A DNA stretch of 64,000 nt, taken from positions 3,612,149 to 3,676,148 of the forward strand of contig NC_067123.1 in the NCBI RefSeq assembly GCF_021347895.1. The letters are read 5' to 3'. The notes below the pieces were generated by a model. The model saw only the letters and a list, made by a program, of their open reading frames with translations, was not told where the DNA came from and ran no database searches. Positions 13,338 through 23,267 of the stretch are shown piece by piece. Source of the stretch: Acanthochromis polyacanthus (taxonomy: Eukaryota; Chordata; Actinopteri; Pomacentridae). Position 1 is the stretch's first letter. Every line of letters begins with the position of its first letter. Position numbers and translations under genes: made by a program.

Positions 13338-15048
13338 CATAGGCGTTTCTAGCGCATTTTTGGGGGTGCTCAAGCACCCCTAAATTGAATCCCAGCACCC
13401 CTAAAGTTTGAGAGATATTTTTTTGTATTGCATGTCCTTGTTTTTTTAACAAACCAGAAAAGTGTAAAAATCAAACAGCACTTGAAACATAATGTTTAAA
13501 CAACAAAAATACAGCACTCCTCTCCCCCCATCTTGCCTCAAAAATGGTTTGATCCCGTCCAACTTTCCCAACTCGGGCTCTGAGCCTTTACGCTTTACCT
13601 GCAGAGCTAAGCGCTTCCTCTCACAGAAGAACATGTTTCGTAGCAGTGCAAGTACCTGGTTTAAATCAGGATACGTGGCACAATTCTTAACTTCTACCAC
13701 TCAATACCAACACATTATTATCATTACAAGTCCTCGTTTTTGCTGCATTTAATCACAGGTTACTGTTTATGTTGTTAGGTAGGAGTTAGCAGACGTTTTT
13801 TGCAGCTAGCAAACGTTACAGGTGGTCAGTGTCTGTTTGAACTGGACTGAGACAAGCCAGCTATTGTGTCAGTGCATGTGTTAATATTAAAGCCAAGGTG
13901 CTACTGACTAGCTAACTGACTGGATGCCCATTGACATTATAACTCCTATTGTGTGTGTGTGTGGACAGAGAGACAGACAGCCTCATCATGGACATAAGAC
14001 TGTTTTTTTTTTTTTAAAGAGCCAGGATCAGGTAAGAGTGTAAGATCAAATGGTTTATCTATCATGAGTAATGTCGTAAGTTGGGTCAGTGTATCAGTGT
14101 TTATGTCTCTTATTAGATATAAAATGCATTGTTTGGTTATGGTTTGGTTTAGGCTGACAGCACAAAGAGAGAGAGAGAGAGGACGTTATTTATTTGTATT
14201 CTTATTGGTATTTTTTCATATTTATGTAATTTTTCATCCAGTTGAATGCAATCTATTTGTGTATGATTGTCAGTCCAAAGAGGGAGAGACGATAAAGGGG
14301 AAGGAGAGGAAAGAGTGCAAGGTCAGGAATAACCAGGTAAGAACACAAACAGAGAATAGAGGCATGCACAACAGCACCTGTTAAGATGACAAAGAAGAAC
14401 ATTCCATTCACAATATAATTTTACATATATGTCATGGAAGTCATGTGTTCTCCCCACAGTAAATGCTTTCCAGAAGCACACTTAACAGATATCAGTGGAC
14501 TTCAATTTAAACAGAACATCTTCATTACATTTTCCTAATTAACTGTATGCTTTAATATTTGCTTAATTTCACTATACAAGGAGGAGAAGAACGGGGAGAG
14601 ACTCTGGAAGATGAGAGAGAGCAGACCAGGGAAAGAGATGCTGTGCATCGTATTTCAAATAAAAGTCAAAAATAAAGTCCAAGGTCCATATTTGGTGTTT
14701 TTGGTACTCAGTATAGGGGGCTGGTTTACTCCAGAAACATGCATGCTATTTATGTGTATGTTAAGGAGCTGCTGCACCTAAATTAGTCACTTTTCCAAGA
14801 AATTAGGGTTGTGATAGGTTTCTTTTAAGATTCCAGAGCATTCCTCCTTTGCTGTGACTCAGCATTTAAATAAACTTTATCAGATTGGATGGTTTAGTCA
14901 CAGACTTTTTCAAAAAGTGTTGCTTTTCTTTGACAAATGTGGGAATGAAATTGCGTTAAAATGTACAAAACAGTGAAATTTATCTTGCCTGGCCAGGCAC
15001 CTCTGGGTGCTCAGCGCCCCTAAACATTTGATCCTACAATCGCCCCTG
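13338..15048. mobile_element. hAT-like insertion, 1.71 kb, with exact 8-bp target duplication
   Basis: The left end begins CATAGGCGTTTCTAGCGC. The right end read inward on the other strand begins CAGGGGCGATTGTAGGAT, so the termini are related. Further in, both ends carry GGGTGCT and AGCACCCC/GCGCCCC blocks. The flanks are CTGCCACC on both sides (13330-13337 and 15049-15056), the 8-bp duplication expected of hAT transposition. No transposase is recognisable inside, so it is probably non-autonomous or degraded. ORFs inside (for example 14064-14384) match nothing I know. Confidence 0.82.
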
Positions 15049-15502
15049 CTGCCACCACCGTGCTTCATGTCATGATGCTGCCACCACCGTGCTTCATGTC
15101 ATGATGCTGCCACCACCGTGCTTCATAACATGATGCTGCCACCACCGTGCTTCATGTCATGATGCTGCCACCACCGTGCTTCATAACATGATGCTGCCAC
15201 CACCGTGCTTCATAACATGATGCTGCCACCACCATGCTTCATGTCATGATGATGCCATCACCGTGCTTCATGTCATGATGCTGCCACCACCGTGCTTCAT
15301 AACATGATGCTGCCACCACCATGCTTCATGTCATGATGATGCCACCACCGTGCTTCATAACATGATGCTGCCACCACCATGCTTCATGTCATGATGCTGC
15401 CACCACCGTGCTTCATGTCATGATGCTGCCACCACCGTGCTTCATAACATGATGCTGCCACCACCATGCTTCATGTCATGATGATGCCATCACCGTGCTT
15501 CA
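15049..15502. repeat. 27-29 bp minisatellite, unit ATGCTGCCACCACCGTGCTT
   Basis: About 16 units of CATGATGCTGCCACCACC followed by GTGCTTCATGT or GTGCTTCATAA. Variants are ATG/GTG and TGTC/TAAC, which alternate in a partly ordered way. On the - strand each unit can read KHGGGSIM, matching the conserved transposase motif of Tc1 elements. Confidence 0.92.
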
Positions 15503-16084
15503 CACCATAATTTTAATAATTCCCTTTCAGAAAACTACAAATATCTTTAAATAATGATGTTTAAATTTAAAAGAATTGGTGTTTTTGCAGTTCCATCTTT
15601 TACATCTTCTCTGTGATTTTTCTGTAGTTATCTGCAATTTTACAAATCAGGGAGAAACAGTAAAATTAAACTGAATTGTTGGAAAAAATACAGTTAGTTT
15701 GTTTTAAGATGTTCTCTCTATTTTTGCAGTGTTATATTGTTGTTTTAACCACATTTACGGCGTGTTTGACAATATTTGTAGATTATGTGCAACATATTCC
15801 ATCATGTTTTCTGTTTAAGTCAACGTGTCCAAATCCGTAAAAATGCGATGATTGATTATTTGGTTGTTTTGATGAAATTACCTCGAGTGGAACTGACTTA
15901 TTAATATGAATGCTGGCACAACAGCATTTATTTTTATTCCCTGTTTGCTGGCTGAAACAGTGGGGAGGTGTTGGTGGGATCCGTTGCGCACAGCTGGTGA
16001 CGTCGCTGCGCAGCTTCATCCAACCGTTCTGAGCTGAGGTTCGTCCACACCAACGTGTGACTTTTCTCCTGTGAGAGGACGAAC
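15503..16084 (+). promoter_or_regulatory. galr1: galr1 upstream region and 5' UTR
   Basis: Upstream sequence of the galanin receptor gene. A CRE-like TGACGTCG lies at 15998-16005, about 80 bases before the start codon, in a locally GC-rich context. No TATA box is evident near it. The transcription start is not determinable from sequence alone. Confidence 0.4.
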
Positions 16085-16738
16085 ATGGAGCTACAGGTGG
16101 AAAACCAAAGCCAGCCTCTGGACACCAACACAGGGAGGCTGCCGGTTAAACTAATCCTGGGGGTCGGGGTGGATATCTTCGTTTCTCTGCTCATATTCGG
16201 ACTCATCTTTTTCCTCGGCGTGCTCGGGAACACTTTGGTCATCACGGTTCTGGCGCGCAGCAAGCCGGCGCAGCCCAGGAGCACCACCAACATCTTCATC
16301 CTGAACCTGAGCGTGGCGGACCTGTCCTACCTGCTCTTCTGCGTCCCCTTCCAGTCCACCATCTACATGCTGCCCACCTGGGTGTTCGGCGCCTTCATCT
16401 GCAAGTTCACGCACTACTTCTTCACCGTGTCCATGCTGGTCAGTATCTTCACCCTGTCCGCGATGTCCGTGGACCGCTACGTGGCCATCGTCCACGCCAG
16501 GAAGTCCTCGTCCATCCGGGTGGGGAGGCACGCCGTGCTCGGGGTGCTGCTGATCTGGCTGCTGTCGCTGGTGATGGCGGCTCCCGTGGCGCACTACCAA
16601 AGCATCGTGGAGCGGGAGGACAACAGCACGTTCTGCTGGGAAGTGTGGCCGGACCAGCAGAGGAAGGTCTACGTGATGTGCACCTTCGTGGTCGGATACC
16701 TGCTGCCGCTCGCGCTCATCTCCGTGTGCTACGCAAAG
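16085..16738 (+). CDS. galr1: galr1 coding exon 1 (TM1-TM5)
   Basis: Residues 1-218, from ATG to the AAG before the donor GTGGGT. It encodes the N-terminus with sequon NQS, TM1 through TM5, and the DRYVAIVH motif. The start gives MELQVENQ, aligning with MEL at the human start. The exon is GC-rich compared with flanking DNA, as is usual for this family. Confidence 0.96.
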
Positions 16739-19720
16739 GTGGGTGCGCGTGAAGCAGAGTCGATGGATTCATAACAGATTTACGCGCAGATGGATCAGAT
16801 GCCAGCGCCGCGCGTAAAAGCCACGTTTGGGTTTTTAACCCTCCTGTTGTCTTCATTTATGGGCACCAAAAACATATTGCTTCCTTGTTTGGAAAAAATC
16901 CAAAACTCCAGCACAGAAATTCCCCAAATTTCTGAAAATATGGCAAAACCTTCAGGAAGAACATTTCAACCATTCCTTAAAAACTTTATTAAAAAATCCC
17001 CCAAATTTGGCAAGAAAATTCTTGTAAATATTTTCAAAAATGAGTAAAAATCTTTTTAAAAAATCATAAAAATGTCAATGTTTTTTTTAAAAAAAGTTTA
17101 ACTTTAACTCTCCTGTTGTCCTCATTTACAGACAGCAAAAATATTGTTTCCTTTTCTGAAAAAAATTCAATTTAAAAAAAAATCCCCCAAATTTGACGAG
17201 AAAATTCATGCAAATATTTGCAAAAAAATGAGTAAAACTCTTCCAAAAATATCTTTAAAATGTCTAAAGTGATTACACATATATCAGTAAAACTTCTGAT
17301 ATTTTCTTTAAGAACATTCACAAAAAAATCAACCAAACTCCTTCAAAATTCGCTGGATTTGGTTGATTTTTATGTGAATGTTCTGCAGAAACATTTTTAA
17401 CATTTCTGTTTTTTTCACTGAAAAAAGTTCAAAGATTCCCAGAAATGTTTAAAACGTGGACATCAGAAGTTTCACTGTGAAAAAATATACCCCCCACCCC
17501 CCACCCCCCTTCTACCTTTAAAACGGGTCAGTTTGACCCACATAACGACACGAGGGTTAAAGAGTCAAAAAATGGGACTTTTCAGGGTCCGTTCAGATGC
17601 AAATGCTGCTCTGGTTCGGGTGTTTGCAGAAAAATGCTGAATCTGTTTGGATTTTTTGCTAAAAATCATCCTCAGAATGTGTTTTTTGCGTTGCAGGTTT
17701 TAAATCATCTGCACAAAAAGCTGAAGAACGTCTCCAAAAAGTCAGAGCTGTCCAAGAAGAAGGTCAGTGAAGCCGTTTCTGTTGTTTACCTGCAAGTTCC
17801 ACGTGGAAATTCACTATAATGTTCATTTTTAAATTGATTTATCCACGTGGAGCTGCATTAATATCAATAAATACATCAGAGTGAAACCTCTGCTGTTCTC
17901 ATGATGGTTTTCTTCTTATTTTTGTCATCTTGCAGTCAGTGGATCATCTACACTCCTCCAGTTAGGGACACTGTAAAAAAAAAAAAGCAGTTTTAGCTGC
18001 AATATTTTGAACAATTTACTGTTATTTTGCAGATCTTCCTATTATATTTAAATTACAGAGAATAACTCCTAAAATCAAGTATTAATTTACACATTGACTG
18101 TAAAAAGAAAAGGTAAGAACTGTAAATAATATTCACATTGAAAGTCTGCATTTTAACAAATGATCATTTGTTCTCTTACAACATTTAATAAAAAAAAATC
18201 TATTTTACTGTAATTAATTAATACAAATCTTTTTATTTTTGCAAATATTTGCAATTATTTAATCAGGATTCAGTTTTTAAAAAATAGTTTCTAAACCTAG
18301 AAAAAACATTTTACAGACATTTACTATGATTTATTTATTTTTTACATATTTTTTTATTTTACAAAGGTGCTTTTTTTTAAAATTACAAATATCTAGTGAA
18401 GATCTCATTAAAAGTATGAATTTACATATTAACATTAAATAATAGGCCAAAACTGTAATCAAATATGTATTTTTTAGTATAAGGCAATGCACAGTTTAAC
18501 TGTATTAGAATCAGTAAAAAATGTATTTATTATTATTATTATTTTTGATTGAATTATCCATCCATCCATCCATCCTCTATACACCACTTTATCCTCACTA
18601 GGGTCATGGGGGGTGCTGGAGTCTATCCCAGCTGACTCGGTGAAGGCAGGGGACACCCTGGACAGGTCACCAGTCTGTCACAGGGCTACATATACAGACA
18701 CACAATCACACTCACATTCACACCTACGGACAATTTAGAGTAACCAATTAACCTCAGCATGTTTTTGGACTGTGGGAGGAAGCCGGAGTACCCGGAGAAA
18801 ACCCACGCATGTACAGGGAGAACATGAAAACCATGCAGGGCTGCAAGGCAAAAGTGCTAACCACTACAACACTGTGCAGCCCTTGATTGAATTAATTAAT
18901 GAAAATATTCAATTTCCTATTCAACATTCTATTTATTTATTTTAATTTTTTCAGACAGACTTGCTAAAAGACTTGCACTGCTTCTAAACAGGCTTTTAAA
19001 AAAGTATGCAATAAAAGTTTTTAACAATTCTTAACTGCAATTTTTTAAAGCAACTTGCTGTTATTGTTGACATGTTTCCTGTTTTGGTAAATTGCAGGTT
19101 ATATGTAAAATCTCTGATAAAAATAATACTAATACACGTAAACCTGAAAAAACAAAACTATATACACATACATATAGTTTATATGCTAACCTTTACTGTC
19201 AGTGTTACTAACCTGCCTGTTGTTTGTTATTTTATGTTGTATGTAAGCTGTTGAACACTTAGATTTCACTTGGGATAAATAAAGTATCCATCTATCTATC
19301 ATAATGTAATTTTCCTACGCAGTGTGATCTCCTGACACCCTCCATCACTTCCTGTCTCCTCTTCAGACTGCTCAGACCGTCCTGGCCGTGGTGGTGGTCT
19401 TCTGCCTGTCCTGGCTGCCTCACCACATCGTCCATCTGTGGGTGGAGTTCGGCTCGTTCCCCCTGAACCAGGCCTCCTTCGTGTTCAGGGTGGCGGCTCA
19501 CTGCTTGGCCTACAGCAACTCCTCCGTCAACCCCATCATCTATGCCTTCCTGTCTGAGAACTTCAGGAACTCCTACCGGCAGGTCTTCTGGTGCCGGGCG
19601 CCCAGCGACTGTCCGCTCAACGACACCAGGGACCTCCGGAGCCGGCTGGAGGCGCCGCCGTCCACCAACGTCAGCGTCACAAATAAAGCTCACGACTCTC
19701 AGATCAGTAAAATGCTTTGA
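16085..19720 (+). CDS. galr1: Galanin receptor type 1 (three coding exons)
   Basis: Class A G-protein-coupled receptor for the neuropeptide galanin at the plasma membrane; mammalian GALR1 couples to Gi/o. Exons 16085-16738, 17697-17762 and 19367-19720 join in phase 0 to 357 residues (human GALR1 has 349). Visible features are seven hydrophobic segments, two N-glycosylation sequons (Asn7, Asn180), the extracellular cysteine pair Cys106/Cys184, DRY at 130-132, SWLPHH at 255-260 in TM6 and NPIIY at 295-299 in TM7. The third loop sequence NHLHKKLKN and the two intron positions match the GALR1 three-exon layout. Teleosts have more than one galr1 copy; I cannot say which this is. Introns contain a piggyBac-like element and a SINE-like element. 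Confidence 0.96.
16835..17560. mobile_element. piggyBac-like non-autonomous element in galr1 intron 1
   Basis: Flanked by TTAA on both sides (16835-16838 and 17557-17560). Termini are CCCTCCTGTTGTC on the left and, reversed, CCCTCGTGTCGTTATG on the right. A second internal copy of the left terminus begins near 17105. No transposase is present. TTAA targets plus CCCT ends suggest piggyBac mobilisation (inferred). Confidence 0.65.
17697..17762 (+). CDS. galr1: galr1 coding exon 2 (third intracellular loop)
   Basis: 22 codons (residues 219-240) from VLNHLHKKLKNV to SKKK, between acceptor TTGCAG and donor GTCAGT. It is almost identical to the human third-loop segment. Too short to be found without its neighbours. 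Confidence 0.95.
17763..18544. other. galr1 intron 2, AT-rich part
   Basis: AT-rich sequence of the intron between exons 2 and 3, with several long poly-T and poly-A runs. No coding signal seen. Confidence 0.6.
18557..18882 (-). mobile_element. tRNA-headed SINE-like element with 12-bp target duplication
   Basis: Antisense copy of the family seen complete at 51894-52251. It starts (on +) with a TCCATCCATCC run and ends with the reverse of the GGGCTGCACAGTG head. The flanks TTGATTGAATTA at 18545-18556 and 18883-18894 are identical, consistent with LINE-mediated insertion. It lies in galr1 intron 2. Confidence 0.85.
19367..19720 (+). CDS. galr1: galr1 coding exon 3 (TM6, TM7, C-tail)
   Basis: Residues 241-357 plus stop, after acceptor CTCTTCAG. 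It starts TAQTVLAVVVVF and contains SWLPHH (TM6), the TM7 sequence SVNPIIYAF, a juxtamembrane cysteine (Cys316) that may be palmitoylated, and the tail PPSTN also present in mammals. The extension after PPSTN is longer than in human. Confidence 0.96.
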   Translation, partial: TAQTVLAVVVVFCLSWLPHHIVHLWVEFGSFPLNQASFVFRVAAHCLAYSNSSVNPIIYAFLSENFRNSYRQVFWCRAPSDCPLNDTRDLRSRLEAPPSTNVSVTNKAHDSQISKML

Positions 19721-19769
19721 TGCAGAGAGGAGAGTCCGACCTGACTGATGCTGACTGAGGCTCAATGTT

Positions 19770-20285
19770 GATATCATAGACTGTATATAAAGATGGACGT
19801 AGCATCTGGCTCCAGAATTGAAGCCCACCCAGAAGTGTCAAAAACTTGCAATATCACGCCGTCCGCTAGGGTTGGCTCCAAAAAGCTTTTTCTCCATAGA
19901 CCCCAATTCATTTTTGGAAAAAATAAAATTTGATAGACTGATTTTCTTCAGCTCAGGATTTTTTCCTGTTAGTTTTCATGGTCAAAATGAGAGATCAGGT
20001 GGCCGATCTTAAAATAAACCAATACTGAATTTTAAATAAATTGTCAAAGTTGGTGGAGCCAGGGGGCGTGGCTATACTTGATAGACAGCAACAGAAGCCT
20101 CTGCGGTAAAATGTGGGCGGGATAAGAGAGTCCTCAGCCAATCCTGCCCCTAGTCGCTCTCCGGTCCAGTCTGTTTGATGACGCTTTTTACGTCACTGGC
20201 TCCAAAAAATCCAAAACTGCGACCAGGAAGTAGCAAAATCCGGGCTTCATTTCTCAGCGTTGAAACCAACGGGTGACGTCACGGT
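19770..20285. repeat. Dispersed fish repeat, about 500 bp
   Basis: Begins near GACTGTATATAAAGATGG and ends near GGTGACGTCACGG. The ends and internal TTGGCTCCAAAAAGC sequence match an interspersed repeat I recognise from many teleosts, but I cannot name its class. It follows the galr1 stop closely, so it may contribute to the 3' UTR. Confidence 0.5.
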
Positions 20286-20539
20286 GAGTTTACGCCTGGT
20301 TGATATCTGAGGTTAAAGAGCTGATGTATTTGGGTTTTAAAACACTGTAAGGAGCACATTGGGACACTGTTTGGTACAGCTGCTTGTTTCTCTGAGTTTT
20401 GTATTTGAATGTCATTTTTATTGTATACCTGTGATCGTGACATAATTATTAGAAATGTCAGCAAATAAGAGACAGAGCAGAAAACAGGGGGCACTAGCAT
20501 CATAAAATACACAGTTTTGGAGAAAGAAGCTTTTTATCC

Positions 20540-20740
20540 AGAACTCATTGGTTAGGAATTATTATTCAGGTATTTAACAGGAAGTGTTTGGACAAAAGGT
20601 AGTATTCTGTCTGGAACAAAGCTTCAAAACGATGAATATTTGGACAGAAAGTGGTATTTTTTTGTTGGAATAAATCTTTGAAACCATAAGTTCCACACTT
20701 CAGCAATCCAATTTTTTAGGTGGCGCTATTGAGACAAAAA
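20540..20740 (+). repeat. 190-bp tandem module, copy 1
   Basis: Contains AGTGTTTGGACAAAAGGTAG, then CTTCAAAACGATGAATATTTG and CACACTTCAGCAATCCAA. Two further copies follow at 21122-21308 and 21843-22060, each separated by a SINE-like insertion. Confidence 0.8.
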
Positions 20741-20742
20741 CA

Positions 20743-21091
20743 TCCATCCATCCATTATCTATACACTATTAAATCCTCATTAGAGTCATGGGGGTTGGAG
20801 TCTATCCCAGCTGACTGAGGGTGAAGGTTCACCTGGACAGGTAACAGTCTATTACATAGAGACAAACAATCACACTTGCAGTCACACCTACAGACAATTT
20901 AGAACAACCAATTAACCTCAGCATGTTTCTGGACTGTGGGAGGAAGCTGGAGAACCTGGAGAAAACCCATACATGTACAGGAAGAACATGGAAAATTCAT
21001 GCAGAAAGATCTTGGGAAGGCTGGGACGCAATCCAGGGAGTTTCTAATTGCAAGGCAACAGTGTCAACCACCAATCCACTGTAGAGCCCCT
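20743..21091 (-). mobile_element. tRNA-headed SINE-like element (antisense)
   Basis: Diverged antisense copy of the family at 51894-52251, with CATCCATCCATCC at its left end and GTAGAGCCCC at the right end. It separates two copies of the 190-bp module. Confidence 0.75.
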
Positions 21092-21121
21092 TACAGAATG
21101 TACAGTATTGGAGATTTTTTT

Positions 21122-21308
21122 TAACCAGAACTCATTAGTCAGGAAGTATCTGTAGCTGGGTAGAATAAACCCTTTTAACAGTAAATGTTTGGACAAAAAC
21201 TAGTATTTTGTCTGCAACAAAGCTTCAAATCTAAGAATCTTTGGACAGAAAGTAGTATTCTTTTGGTGGAATAAACCTTTGAAACTATAAGTTCAACACT
21301 TCAGCCAT
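21122..21308 (+). repeat. 190-bp tandem module, copy 2
   Basis: Same order of motifs as copy 1, including GTTTGGACAAAAACTAGTAT and CACTTCAGCCATC. Confidence 0.8.
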
Positions 21309-21644
21309 CATGGGCTGCACGATGAATCAGTGGTTAGCACTGTTGCCTCTCAGCTAGAAGATCCCCCGTTCACATCCCGGCCTTCCTGAGGTCTTTCTGC
21401 ATGAATTTTCCATGTTCTTCCTGTACATGTGTGGGCTTTCTCCTGGTTCTCCAGCTTCCTCCCTCAGTCAAAAAACATGTTGAGGTAAGCTGTTGATTCT
21501 AAATTGTAGGTGTGAATGTTTGTGTAGCCCTGTGATAGACTGTTACCTGTCCAAGTGAACCTTCTCCCTCAGTCTGCTGGGATAGACCCCAACCCCCACG
21601 ACTGTAATGAGGACTAAGCGGTGTATAGATGACGGATGGGTGGA
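21309..21644 (+). mobile_element. tRNA-headed SINE-like element (sense)
   Basis: Starts GGGCTGCACGATGAATCAGT, includes the B-box-like GTTCACATCC and ends in GGATGGGTGGATG. Opposite in orientation to its neighbour at 20743-21091. Confidence 0.75.
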
Positions 21645-21779
21645 TGTTCAAAATGGTCCAAAATGACTCAAAATGTCAGAAATTTGTTCTATCCTATTTT
21701 AAATGACCCAAAAGAAGTCTGAAATAACCAAAAAGAAGTCCCAAAAAAGTCTAAGTTTTATCAAAATGACTGGATGAGG

Positions 21780-21844
21780 ATTAAGCAGTGTATAGATAAT
21801 GATGGATGGATGGATGGATGGATGGATGGATGGATGGATGGATG
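21780..21844 (+). repeat. (GGAT)n run with SINE-like tail remnant
   Basis: GAGGATTAAGCAGTGTATAG followed by about nine GGAT tetranucleotides. This is the tail of a further, mostly deleted copy of the same SINE-like family. Confidence 0.7.
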
Positions 21845-22060
21845 GTTAGGAAGTACTGTTTGGGTAGAATAAACCCTTTTAACTCTAAATATTTGCACAA
21901 AAAGTAGTATTTTGTCTGGAACAAAGGTTCAAAACTATGAATATTGGGACGGAAAGTTGTATTTTTTGTTGGAATAAACTTATAAAACTACAAGTTCCAC
22001 ACTTCAGCAATCATCCAATCTGATAGGTGGCACTGTTGAGACAAAACAACCTCCTAGAAA
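21843..22060 (+). repeat. 190-bp tandem module, copy 3
   Basis: Motifs in the same order as copies 1 and 2, ending with a GGTGGCACTGTTGAGACAAA segment shared with the end of copy 1. Confidence 0.8.
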
Positions 22061-23236
22061 TGCAGTCCTGAAACTACAGATTCAGAATATTGTAAGTTGT
22101 AGCTTGTTGGTTGAACATAATTGAAACAGAAATTGTCGTTAACTCAAATAGCTCATGGCAAGCTGTTGTCGTTGAACCTAAACATCTTTTAGAGTGAAGA
22201 TCTAGTAGATGTTTATGGCATCACATTTGTCTTCTTGCTGTTTTGCTAAACTATTTCAGACCTTAGACTTCAAGCTGCTAGCACCAGTTGGTCTTTACTG
22301 TTCCTATTCCTGAATAACTAGAAAGAGCTTTATGCCGATGGCACAAACCAAACTTAACCCTTAACTCTGCCTGGTTTTACCGCTGCATGTTCACACAACA
22401 TCGACGTAACTGTGACTGATTTTCGGCGCCATGTGTTGCTAAGACGTGTTGCAGCAACAAAAGTCGGGTTGAACAGTCAGCACAAGAAGCACAAGAAGAC
22501 TGACTGCAGAAGAAACAGTTGGCTTGGAAGGAAACAACTGAAAGCATCAGTGACTGTTCTCAGGCAGCTTTTGTCCAGAATGTAATGTAAGAAAGAAGTG
22601 AAAAGACCTCCTGAGTTGGAAAGAGAAAGACATTTCTTTAACAAAAAGACACAAAACTGTTGGGGTGTTCCGTGAAGAACGTCAGCATATAGTCTGTAAT
22701 CATTGATTGTTGATTATGAACATTGAAACTACTGGTTTGGTTGGAGGTAAAGCAGCTGTATAATGACCTACTGCGAGAGGAGTGTTGTCTCCTACGAGTG
22801 CTTAGTGCTACATGCTGTGTTGTTGCTATAGAAATGGCCTAGTTTTTACATGTGTGTCTGATCCTGATGAGAGGTTCAACTTATGGTCGCGAAGAAGATG
22901 GCTTCAGCCCAGATGATGCAACTAGTGTACCTGGTATGCTTATTGTATTTCAAGTGTCAAGGTGTAACCGACTCATCGTACGACCAACTGTTAGCCCTGA
23001 TGGTACAAATAAAAACTGCTACGTCCAGTTTATTACAGATGTTCTACACTGACCTGAATCATTTAATATTTAGCATCGGCCAATACCGACTCCAATCTGA
23101 TACCAATTTCCTAAATAATACACATTCCAAGTAAGTTATGTGTATTAAAATACCTCCAGTGTACATGTTTGACACCTGAGCAGCTCTGCAGTTTATTAAA
23201 ACAAATTGGACTTCTGCATCCAAGTTGGTCCTTAAA
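22061..23236. other. Intergenic stretch, no supported gene
   Basis: The ORFs at 22852-23134 overlap in two frames and show no known domain. I see no repeat structure until the minisatellite begins. Confidence 0.4.
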
Positions 23237-23267
23237 GTTCTGCAGGAAGTCATGAAGGAACCAGCAT

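Noticed and set aside
16151..16600. 149-codon ORF on the - strand across galr1 exon 1
   Set aside because: Shadow of the GC-rich receptor exon; the sense frame is a certain galanin receptor.
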